Shown here piece after piece: positions 55,203-64,000 of a stretch of 64,000 bases of DNA. Origin of the DNA: Cordylochernes scorpioides. Lineage: Eukaryota; Arthropoda; Arachnida; Pseudoscorpiones; Chernetidae. Location: positions 52,354,394-52,418,393 of the forward strand of contig CP092886.1 of the NCBI GenBank assembly GCA_030710605.1, read 5' to 3'. The notes below the pieces were generated by a model. It was not told the origin of the DNA, did no database searches, and worked only from the letters and a program-made list of their open reading frames with translations. How positions within the stretch are numbered: the stretch's first letter is position 1; each line of letters opens with the position of its first letter. The translations under genes and the position numbers were made by a program.

Positions 55203-55247
55203 TGTAAGACAATAGTGTCTTAATAAAGGTTTTTTGTTGTTGTTGAA
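55203..55247 (+). repeat. Retroelement 3' end with stem-loop and (TTG)n tail
   Basis: Stem-loop AAGACAATAGTGTCTT, AATAAAGG, then TTTTTTGTTGTTGTTG. Same organisation as 3514-3556 and 8179-8222. Confidence 0.55.
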
Positions 55248-55564
55248 ATGTATAATTAGCAATATATATGGATTGATAATCTTATTTGATCATAATATTT
55301 TATTCTAAAAAGTGAATAATTTCTAGCTTCCCATATTTAAAATACATCGTTGAGAGATTTTTACCATGATACTACGATTAGAATAATCTTGTTAATTTCT
55401 GGATCATTATTGGTGAGCCCTCCCAGAGGTTTTACCAACTTAACACATAAAAGAGAGAAAAGAACACAAAGCCTATTATTGGGGTCATCAGCAACATACA
55501 GGGTTCTTCTTGATCATGGAATCATAGTGATAAAATAATTAATAAATAAAATAATTAAAAAAAA

Positions 55565-56060
55565 AAGTTTATTTAAATGTACTAGAAATGTAAAAATGAA
55601 ATATTTTATCTTCTGTCATTAAGCATTTAGATGTATCTGAGTGAAAATAAAAGCATCGGGGAAGGATCATCATGAATTTCGAACCTAATGTGATTTAATA
55701 TGCAGCAACTGATTAGCGATATTTTAAAAGCTATATTTTTACTTCTCTAAATATGATCGTACCCCGCCGCTTTTATGTTCACTCAGATACATCTAATTCT
55801 CTATTCATGATGTAATTTTAAAAAACATTGAAGAATACAAAAATTATTTCCCGCAATGAGCTTCCTTGTATTTCAAAATGCTAGATTTCAAGCGACAATC
55901 ACTCTTCAACGGGCTTAATAAAATTATAGATTGAAAGATAGCATTTAAAATAAAAAGAAACTCATTCTTGGAAACTATTTTTGTATTTTTATTACATCTA
56001 ATTGCTTAATGACAGAAAATATTTTTGTTCATTTTTAGTGCATTTAAATAAAAGCTTTTT
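55565..56060. repeat. Nested palindromic element
   Basis: Outer arms 55565-55635 and 55993-56055 are diverged reverse complements (TTCTGTCATTAAGCATTTAG against its complement). An extra inverted copy of the inner arm (TAGATGTATCTGAGTGAA) lies at 55780-55798. No ORF. Confidence 0.6.
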
Positions 56061-56157
56061 AAAAAGGTATTCTTATTTATTAATTATTTAGTTAATAATT
56101 ATTTAGTTACTTCTTAGTCACAAATTTACAAAACTTAGAATAAAATTTCACTGGGGA

Positions 56158-56257
56158 NNNNNNNNNNNNNNNNNNNNNNNNNNNNNNNNNNNNNNNNNNN
56201 NNNNNNNNNNNNNNNNNNNNNNNNNNNNNNNNNNNNNNNNNNNNNNNNNNNNNNNNN
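56158..56257. other. Assembly gap, exactly 100 N
   Basis: A conventional scaffold gap of unknown true size. It lies at the left edge of the second duplication copy, so that boundary cannot be read. Confidence 1.
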
Positions 56258-56438
56258 AAATTCTCCTCCTTCGGTTACCCTGGCGGCATTAACATTTTTA
56301 TAAGGTATAACCATTTTTCCCCTGAAATTTCTTTCGTATCTGGCCAAATATTCTTTCAAATTTAAAGTCCCGGTAGGAACCAGTGTAATAGAAAATCGAG
56401 CCGTGTACTATTAATAAGAACTAGAGCAGCTAGCGGCT

Positions 56439-56594
56439 ATTTATTTATGCTTATGAGGTGATACAGCAGCGTCTTTACAATTAGAGAGGAGACAAAATGA
56501 ATTAAATCTAGAAAAAAGAAGTGAGGATATATCGGTCATTAAAGTCTGAGAGGCAAGGCCTTCAGCCAGTTCAGGGCTTCCGGGGTGACAGAAT
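56439..56594 (-). mobile_element. 156-bp retroposed mRNA-like fragment with 13-bp target duplication
   Basis: Flanked by GCAGCTAGCGGCT at 56426-56438 and 56595-56607; copy 1 has a single GCAGCTAGTGGCT at this site. On the minus strand it opens with a possible C-terminus SVTPEALNWLKALPLRL and a stop (56592-56539), followed by UTR-like DNA ending in ATAAATAAAT. This fits a 5'-truncated processed retrocopy. The parent gene is not recognised. Confidence 0.65.
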
Positions 56595-56758
56595 GCAGCT
56601 AGCGGCTGCATACCACATTACAGTGTTGGGGAATAGATCACTAAACACAATAAGTTATATACACATCACTGACATAGTCATAGGATCCTTATAATTCACA
56701 CAAAAAGGTTAAATCTTGAATTTAAGGCATTAAAACTCAATCTATATATATATGTGTG

Positions 56759-56963
56759 TTTTGAAAATAGAGCCATCCATATTTAATTCATTAGATAATA
56801 AAAAGGCATATATTGGATTTAATAAAAGATTTATTTTGCCAATATACAAAGATAGTGTATACAAAGATATAATGCCTCGATAAAGGTCGGCGTTTAGCCA
56901 GCCGAAATATTGGCAAAATAAATATTTTATTAAATCCAATATATGCCTTTTTTATTATCTAAT
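56759..56963 (+). mobile_element. Short palindromic Penelope-derived repeat (copy 2)
   Basis: Duplicate of 25469-25673, nearly identical; core TCGATAA at 56877-56883 and GAAA at 56904-56907. Confidence 0.65.
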
Positions 56964-57601
56964 ATATATGTGTGTGTAAATATAAGCAGTTACATGTTTA
57001 TTCGTTAAGTAATATTGTGCAGTAATTTGGTATATAATGGTTTAACAATTTATTTAGTTTTTCCTTGTTTTTTTTTTTCTCCAAGATTTAATATAGGATC
57101 ACTGTCTTTAAACACACCTCTTTTTACTGCCTTGATTTATGTATAATGGCTTGTTTAATTCGTGCCTTCTCAAGCAGTGACTGTTTATACAATAGCTCGT
57201 TTGCATATTACACCTTCGGTTGAGTGAATTTGTATCACTAAACTTGTTTATTTACAGTTACCTTGAATGTAACAGAAAGAAAGGTACAATATAAACATAG
57301 GCAGTAACATCTTTTGAAGCTACTTCCCCTCATATAATAGATGCATCATCAAGCCGTGATTTGTATATCGTAGTTCGAGGGCGAACTCTCCTAGTAACTT
57401 CTAACTAATAAAATCAAAAAGCATCCAGGGCTAAGTTTCTTGCACGATTTTATTTTCTAGCTTTCGGGCTAACATGCCCTTAAAAGGAGCAACTAGTTGT
57501 AAAACATCCAATTTGAGCGTGTATAGTTAGTTGGAAGTTTATACTACTAGTTGCTCCTGCTGAAGGGCATGTTAGCCCGAAATCTAGAAAAATAAAATAG
57601 T

Positions 57602-58556
57602 TCATGAAAATTAGTCTGATAACAATGAGAATGGCTAAGGTCAAAGGAAAGCACACGATAAAGATGGCTAAGGTCAAAGGAAAGCACACGATAAGAATGG
57701 CTAAGGTAAAAGGAAAGCACACGATAAGAATGGCTAAGTTCAAAGGAAAGCACAAGATAAGAATGGCTAAGCTTAAAGGAAAGCACATGATAAGAATGGC
57801 TAAGGTCAAAGGAAAGCACACGATAAGAATGGTTAAGGTCAAAGGAAAGCACATGGTAAGAATGGCTAAGCTCAAAGGAAAGCACATGATAAGAATTGTT
57901 AAGTTCAAAGGAAAGCACACGATAAGAATGGCTAAGGTCAAAGGAAAGCACACGATAAGAATGGCTAAGGTAAAAGGAAAGCACACGATAAGAATGGCTA
58001 AGGCCAAAGAAAAGCACACGGTAAGAATGTCTAAGGTCAAAGAAAAGCGCACGATAAGGATGGCTAAGGTCAAAGGAGAGCACACGATAAAGATGGCTAA
58101 GGTCAAAGGAAAGCACACGATAAGAATGGCTAAGGTAAAAGGAAAGCACACGATAAGAATGGCTAAGGCCAAAGAAAAGCACACGATAAGAATGTCTAAG
58201 GTCAAAGAAAAGCACACGATAAGGATGGCTAAGGTCAAAGGAAAGTACACGATAAGAATGGATAAGGTCAAAGGAAAGCACACGATAAGAATTGCAAAAA
58301 TCAAAGGAAAGCACACGATAAAAATGGCTAAAGTCAAAGGAAAGCACACGATAAAAATGGCTAAGGTCAAAGGAAAGCACATTATAAGAATGGCTAAGAT
58401 CAAAGGAAAGCACCCGATAAGACTGGCTAAGGTCGAAGAAAAACACACGATAAGAATGGATAAAGTCAAAGGAAAGCACATGATAAAAATGGCTAAGGTC
58501 CAAGAAAAGCACACGAACGGAGTGGCTAAGGTCAAAGGAAATGAAAATGATTATTA
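57602..58556. repeat. 33-bp minisatellite, about 28-29 units
   Basis: Same unit as 26330-26648. Higher-order blocks are visible: a run with AAAGAAAAGC, AAGAATGTCT and a purine-shifted unit repeats near 58005-58075 and 58170-58225. That points to local unequal exchange or slippage of multi-unit blocks. Long frames on both strands (57604-58557 plus; 57480-58535 and 57547-58512 minus) are by-products of the stop-free unit. Confidence 0.92.
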
Positions 58557-59526
58557 GAATAAATCAAAATATCTTAAGATATGAAGCAACTACTTAAATA
58601 AAGCAGACGTCTGGAGGACACAGGAAGTCTAGAGATTAGTGCATCAATTGAGCGCAATTTTGATGCCCCAAGATTGGTCTTGTTCAGTGCCCTTGGCGCA
58701 GCCCAATTTCTCACTTATTGACTTGGCCTTGATCTAATGAATCTTCTTAATAAGAAGATAACCGAGAATTGCTTGCCTCACGGAATTATTCTATGAGACT
58801 CAATATTATGAATGACAGCAATTTCATGTACGTATTTCGTAAACATTTTTTTTTCTTTGTGAGAAATGATGTTCGCTTCCCGTTGTATTTTCTTCTCTAC
58901 GCAATGGCTAAATGACTTAACAAATACCTACTTTTGTTATTATTTTTCAGTCTAGAGAAAGTTGATGTCTAGGTTTCGCTCGATGACCTTTATTGATTCT
59001 TGTGCTTTTCATGAAGATATTTCATTTAAAAAACATAATTCAGTTGTGTAACTTGTAGCAACCTTTTAAGTTTAATCTATTCAGCTTGTGTGGTTAGATT
59101 GATCAATATTTCGTTAGCTCGAATCAGGAATTGATCTTTTCTTTAACACACAATAGAATTTAAGTTTGTCCCATTTTACCTTTTAAAAGAAAAAGAAAGT
59201 GGAGGGAGATGAAAATACTCTATATAAAAATTACAATTATTTTATTTAGATGTGTAATGGCAATTCAATAAAATAATACAAGTATATACTTGTATATTCA
59301 GCATATTTTTAAACATAAGTCACTGCGCGTCATCTTTTCAAGAAATGAAAATATTTAGCAGCCTTTTTATTTTTCAAATTAAACACTTCCTATCGTTCTT
59401 ATTGCAATATAATGAAATCAAATAAAATCAAATAGAAAAAGAAATACATTTAATAATCCAGAATTTTATATATAAACACTTCTATATTCTACTTAGTACA
59501 TGCTCATTCCATTTAATACACATAAA

Positions 59527-59608
59527 TAAAATAAAGATCGCCTCTCTCGGAAAAATAGACGCTTAAACGCCTTCTCGTCTATTTTTCCGGGAGAGGCGAC
59601 TTTAAATT
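59527..59608. repeat. Hairpin MITE (copy 2)
   Basis: Duplicate of 27655-27735. Confidence 0.55.
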
Positions 59609-60094
59609 TATGAATCAATTTCCTCCCGACTATATTACCATCAACATATATGCTTAATTTTAAAGATATGTGTATTGAACTATTTTTTAACAATTTTATT
59701 TTGAAAATATACATATATTGCTGCGACGTCCTTGGAGGTTGGATTCATTTCAATATTTGATTGTTCCAGGTCTATATTATAGGCATGATCAGAACGGGTA
59801 ATTATAAGTAAACAAATTTATCCTCACACAAGAAGGTATTTACAAACATTTCAGAATATCCCAAACAGCCATAGAGATATCTGTAAACAGAATATTTACA
59901 ATTGAAGTGCAGACGTCACGCGACTGATGATGATTCACCGAGTAGGTCACCACAGAGTATTACGTGACAATATGTGTTATATGTTTTTGAATATATTTCA
60001 TACGGTCATTTTTATTAACTTGTAAAATATCAGTAAAACCCCTTATTTTAAAAGGTTACACTTAAAATAGATAGGTTTCTCATTTAAACGTGTA

Positions 60095-60350
60095 GTACAG
60101 GCAATGATAATCATGGTGGTTAGAAGTTGGCGACTGCTTTTACTGTAAGTACACCACATGTTTACACATGTGAAAATCAGTTCGACTTTGCACTTACAAA
60201 TATGCCAGTGCCCCGTTTGGTTACTTGCAAAAATCGGGGGCCATTAGAGCATTTTTTTAATTAGAAAAAAGTACCCAATGCGGGATTCGAACCCGGGTCT
60301 TAGCGGTCGAAACCCAAAGGTTTTGACCACTCTTCCACCGACCTTCCGTC
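60095..60350 (-). mobile_element. tRNA-derived SINE (copy 2)
   Basis: Minus strand: A box-like TGGAAGAGTGGTC and canonical B box GGTTCGAATCC, then the body as in 28395-28680. The acceptor ends do not pair, as expected for a SINE head. Confidence 0.65.
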
Positions 60351-61054
60351 ATTTAAACTTCTACAAGGAGGTTTTTGTCGACATTTCGAAATCGTAGTAC
60401 ATAAGTCGCCTGTGGCGGGAGCAGTCCGCTTATCAGCACTTGAGCGGAAATTTTCTTTTTTTTTTTCTATCTTGTTCTAGAACCTCTAAAATATTTATTG
60501 ATTTTTAAAGCTGCACTTCAAATATAATATCACTACTCGCTCACTGCCTATTTTTCATAGAAGACATTGACGGATATTTTGTAAAAAAAACGTTATTGTG
60601 TGTGTGCACACATAAACACATACAACTCATAATATATATTGTGTGTAGCAGATTATTTATTGTTCTATGAAAAGATTTGAACAATTTCGATATTTGTATT
60701 TTGATACACAGTAAAATTTCTCATTGTCTCTCTGTTATTTTTTAGTTTGTAATTTGGTTTTACATTAATTAAATTGCCGTTCAATTCTGAGATTTGTCTT
60801 TCCTAATTTTCTACGTTACAATATATATATATATATATATATATAATAGTTTTTTAAATATTGATTAGCATTAGTTTTTATAATAAATTGATATTAAAAT
60901 TTAAATTCAAATGTCAGTATAGCTAGCTATAATCAGCATTATATTCTCTCTCTCTCTCTTGATCTAAACCAGATTCCTGGGGGGTATTAAAGTTGCCAAC
61001 TATCCGGGTTGGTCTTTAGACATAATGCTTTCATCATTATATACGAGTATATAA

Positions 61055-61280
61055 TTTTGAAAATAAAGCAATCCATAAATAAATATTTAAATAAAAAGGA
61101 ATATATTGGATCAAAATATCATTTATTTTACCAATATTTCAGTTGGCTGAACGCCTACCTTTATTAAGATATTATATAATTAATATTTTATAATACCTTG
61201 ATAAAGGTTGGCGTTCAGCCAACTGAAATAGTGATGAAATAAATGATATTTTGTTCCAATATTTCATTTTTTAATTAAAT
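61055..61280 (+). mobile_element. Palindromic Penelope-derived repeat (copy 2)
   Basis: Duplicate of 29468-29692. Plus-strand core TTGATAA (61198-61204), stem II as in copy 1, GAAA (61225-61228). Confidence 0.65.
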
Positions 61281-61304
61281 ATATATAATTATGTATATAG
61301 AGTA

Positions 61305-61433
61305 CAATTTGGATAATTGAAACGTCCCTAGAAATCGGTCCCTTTTAATCAAAACGTTTTTAATTCGAATTTTTTGATAATTCGAGAGAAGTTGTTTTTA
61401 TCCCTTGGGCTTCGAATTATCCAGGATCGACTG
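61305..61433. mobile_element. pogo-like MITE, 129 bp (copy 2)
   Basis: TA flanks; ends CAATTTGGATAATTGAAACG and TTCGAATTATCCAGGATCGA/CTG. Duplicate of 29718-29846. Confidence 0.55.
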
Positions 61434-61523
61434 TATTTATATGCATGGAATAAAAAATATAATTATATATATGAAACCAAATAGGTTTAAAGGGAAAGTT
61501 TAATAAGGTTTTATTTATATATT

Positions 61524-61780
61524 TAAAGAGACAAAGGTCGCCTCTCCCGTCAAAATAGACGTCAAAACTAGACGCTATCTATTGACCGTCACCGCAAACT
61601 AGCGGTCTCGGGTCGGTGACAAAGCCACAACACCAGCTTTGGAAAACTGGAAATCGTCCACCTAGAGACCATGGTTTCGGGCCAATGGCCCTTGTCAGCC
61701 TAGGGCGGACTGTCAAAGTCAATAGATGGAGTCTAGTTTTGATGTATATTTTGACGGGAGAGGCGACCTTTGTTTCTTTA
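61524..61780. mobile_element. Inverted-repeat element, complete (copy 2)
   Basis: Both arms present, about 48 bp (TAAAGAGACAAAGGTCGCCT then CTCCCGTCAAAATAGACG). The 90-codon plus frame at 61616-61888 spans its interior and is not convincing. Confidence 0.65.
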
Positions 61781-62269
61781 GATCAAAATCCTCCCGGCAA
61801 AATTTCCATCTATATTCATATATTTGTATTTTTATATGCTTTTTTAAAAACATGTATGTCAAAGGTTAACAACGAAACTAAGCCTTGAAAGCGGATCTTA
61901 TATAGGGCATCGACACTTTTACAGAGAATAGAGACAATTGAGGTATAGCGAATCTTATGCTCTTCAGCCAAAATTTGAAAATAATTAAGGGAATATTGTG
62001 AAAAAGGTTTTCAAATATTGTTTTTCAAAAAGTAATTAGGATGTAGAAATATGTTTTTTAAAAATATATATAGAAAATAAAAGCGCTATAAAACATATAT
62101 TATTTAATTTTCAGCGGTAGTAGCGAAGTAATTTAAAAGTGGTATGTTGATTTTTCCTCAAATTTTATATTTCATTTATTTTTATTCAATATAATCAGTT
62201 TCATATTATTAAATATTATACTTTATAATACAATAAATAATATATAATATTTCCGAACGGAAAAATATG

Positions 62270-62341
62270 TCTAGGGTAGCCTAGTGGACATGGCATCTGC
62301 CCGGTAAGCGGAACACTGTGAGTTCGATTCCCATCCCTGGA
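62270..62341 (+). tRNA. tRNA-like sequence in mobile element (copy 2)
   Basis: 72 nt. Acceptor TCTAGGG/CCCTGGA (one G-T), D arm GCC/GGC, anticodon stem TCTGC/GCGGA with loop CCGGTAA (anticodon GGU by position, C33 instead of U33), T arm with one mismatch, B box AGTTCGATTCC. Followed by the right arm of the 13596-14005 family. Confidence 0.5.
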
Positions 62342-63075
62342 CACTTTATCATTCCGTTTATCATTACTCTTCACAATTCATCCTATCATGCTTCATCGCT
62401 AAGGTTAGAAATAATCGTTATTTCTCCTTATAATAAATATCCTATTTTTCGTTCAAAAGAAACATTTGCGGTGTAATTTTCGAACTTCGTTCTACAATTA
62501 TTCTTTATGTAAAAATGTTTATATGTACTAATATCAAACAACGAAAAAATAATATATATAAACAAACACAAAAGGAAGTAAAACTAAAGATGAGTCAAAA
62601 TTTGCAAAGTGGAGTAGTTTGGAAAAATAATTTAAAACACGTCTTGCATAATTTCGCCGTCACTTTGTCAGCAAACACAATATGAAAATTGCATGGTATT
62701 GAAGAAGTAAATACAAACTATTTAAGATCTTTCATATTCATGCGGTTTGATAATCCTATACATTATCATTTCCTTCTGCTTTCTTTTAACTATAGCAGTT
62801 TAGAAAATGAATAAATTAGTTTTTTTTTTAGGTAAAAGAGAAAAAAGGTGCGTGTGTGTAAGATTAAGTAGATAAGATATTAGTAAAAAATAAAACAAAA
62901 AGTCGTACCTTCTCATTGTAAAAATATTGGACTCCTGATAAAAAAGAGAAGAATAAATAAAAGAGAGTGAACTGACATTTTTATATACATACATATATAT
63001 ATATATATGTCGTAATTTGTATAATATCCAAGAGGTATAATCTCTTTTCGCCAAAATAAGTATGTTAAACTGTAA

Positions 63076-64000
63076 ATATATCATAAATTAATCAGAGACA
63101 AGAGTTATACTTTTTCTAATGATAAAATCATTTATTTTGATAATATTCAAATCTGTTCAATAATTAAAAAACTTAAAAATGGCAAGGCTCCAGGAATAGA
63201 TCATATAAGCAATCAGATGATCAAAACGGCAGTTCATCATATATCTCCTGTGTTAACAAAATTGTTCAATGCTTGTATGGGACTTAATTATTATCCGGAG
63301 GCCTGGAGAAAGTCAGCAGTAATGATTATAAAAAAACCTAATAAAGAAAATTATAAAGATCCGAAAGCCTACCGCCCTATAAGCTTGTCTTCTAATTTAG
63401 GTAAAATTTTTGAAAGTCTAATTCATATTGAACTTTTAAATCATATTAATAGTAATTATGTTATGCATCCTGCTCAACATGGATTTACACAAGAAAAATC
63501 AACAATCTCTGCTTTACAAGAAATAACTAAATTAAGTCTTTTGAAAAGAGAAACAGAAAATACGGCAATAGTAACAGTGGACATCAGCGGAGCTTTCGAC
63601 AACGCATGGCATCCGGCAATTCTCCAACAATTGGACAAGGCAAATTTTCCAGCGGTACTTATAAAAATAATTAATTCTTACTTTGAAGACCGGAGTGTAG
63701 AGTTTAAATATACTAATGTAAAGTGTATAAAAAAGATAAATAAGGGATGTCCCCAGGGTGGTATTATTTCTCCTATTCTTTGGAATATATTACTTAATGA
63801 TTTCAACTTATCTTTTAACGAAAGTTTTGCTAGAGTGATTGCTTTCGCGGACGATGTGACATTTGTGGTATGGAGTTCAAACATCTATGATCTTCAGTAT
63901 AATATTACCAAATGTTTAATAAAAATCAAAGAATGGTGTGAAAAGGTAAAACTTTCACTAAGTCCAAACAAAACAGGTATACTCTATCTACATAACTATG
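63076..64000 (+). CDS. Non-LTR retrotransposon reverse transcriptase, 5'-truncated and running off the window
   Basis: Open from just after a TAA at 63073-63075 to the end (about 308 codons). RT motifs in order: KKLKNGKAPGIDHI (near 63165), KDPKAYRPISL (near 63357), HGFTQEKSTISAL, TVDISGAFDNAWHPAIL (motif A, near 63577), KGCPQGGIISPILWNILLND (motif B, near 63745), IAFADDVTFVVW (motif C, near 63840), and SLSPNKTGILYL. The GCPQGG and ADD forms and the AFDN block suggest the R1/LOA/I group. The N-terminal endonuclease is absent, as in a 5'-truncated LINE insertion. The junction with duplication copy 2 is at 63078/63079. Confidence 0.88.
   Translation, partial: MYHKLIRDKSYTFSNDKIIYFDNIQICSIIKKLKNGKAPGIDHISNQMIKTAVHHISPVLTKLFNACMGLNYYPEAWRKSAVMIIKKPNKENYKDPKAYRPISLSSNLGKIFESLIHIELLNHINSNYVMHPAQHGFTQEKSTISALQEITKLSLLKRETENTAIVTVDISGAFDNAWHPAILQQLDKANFPAVLIKIINSYFEDRSVEFKYTNVKCIKKINKGCPQGGIISPILWNILLNDFNLSFNESFARVIAFADDVTFVVWSSNIYDLQYNITKCLIKIKEWCEKVKLSLSPNKTGILYLHNY

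Larger units (their letters stand above)
56258..63078. repeat. Segmental duplication, copy 2
   Basis: Colinear with 25134-31422 plus 39871-39947. It lacks the Naiad insertion (continuous at 62985-63020) and the short palindrome of 29162-29284. It has its own 156-bp retro-insertion and an expanded minisatellite. It ends where the non-LTR reverse transcriptase begins. Confidence 0.9.

Noticed and set aside
57480-58535. Long minus-strand frames (351 and 321 codons) and the 317-codon plus frame over the minisatellite
   Set aside because: The 33-bp unit has no stop in several frames, so long frames on both strands arise automatically. Unit variation is spread over all codon positions.
1-64000. 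CRISPR arrays, bacterial operons, phage or plasmid features
   Set aside because: No regularly spaced direct repeats with unique spacers. The only tandem arrays are the 33-bp and 19-bp minisatellites and microsatellites. All gene families seen are eukaryotic.

Overview
This is a gene-poor, AT-rich stretch of animal nuclear DNA. The evidence is a CCDC66-like centrosomal/ciliary gene, metazoan transposon families (Tc1, mariner, non-LTR retrotransposons, Penelope-like elements, Helentron-like elements), long TA microsatellites, no bacterial operon structure and a 100-N scaffold gap (56158-56257). An invertebrate is likely; I cannot name the species. Only one convincing host gene is visible.

Layout. 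1-8.6 kb: repeats, a Helentron-like element carrying a tRNA-Gly-like sequence, a decayed mariner, and a palindromic element with a hammerhead-ribozyme-like (HHR) core. 8.64-11.89 kb: an intronless CCDC66-like gene on the minus strand with a frame break near its C-terminus. 12.4-14.0 kb: a second Helentron-like element and a palindromic element holding a tRNA-like sequence. 14.5-16.2 kb: an intact solitary LINE-type ORF1 (Tx1-like, CCHC zinc knuckle). 16.7-25 kb: decayed retroelement pieces, a SINE fragment and hairpin elements, one with a canonical HHR core. 25.1-31.4 kb and 56.3-63.1 kb: the two copies of a segmental duplication, with SINEs, MITEs and a 33-bp minisatellite that is about three times longer in the second copy. 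31.4-39.9 kb: an insertion, present only in the first copy, that contains a giant near-perfect palindrome (arms about 4.0-4.1 kb, 104-bp spacer). Each arm is a Penelope-like element whose GIY-YIG endonuclease lies in front of the reverse transcriptase, the permuted Naiad/Chlamys arrangement. 40-50 kb: one degenerate Tc1, one almost intact Tc1 (1.4 kb, single nonsense codon) and one 1.29-kb mariner with good ends but a broken ORF. 50-56 kb: palindromic repeats and a 5'-truncated Penelope-like element of the ordinary domain order with an HHR-like core just downstream. 63.08-64 kb: an R1/I-type non-LTR reverse transcriptase running off the window.

The unifying theme is Penelope-like biology. The window has a permuted full-length element in a head-to-head palindrome, the C-terminal remnant of a conventional element, and at least ten small palindromic or truncated repeats. 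Several of these keep HHR-like cores (CUGANGA, stem II, GAAA, a tiny self-complementary stem III). Most sit in TA tracts. The duplication supplies natural empty sites for the Naiad palindrome and for one short palindromic repeat. I read the short repeats as non-autonomous 3'-end derivatives of Penelope-like elements; that link is inference from shared ends and cores. All coordinates of repeat edges are by eye.
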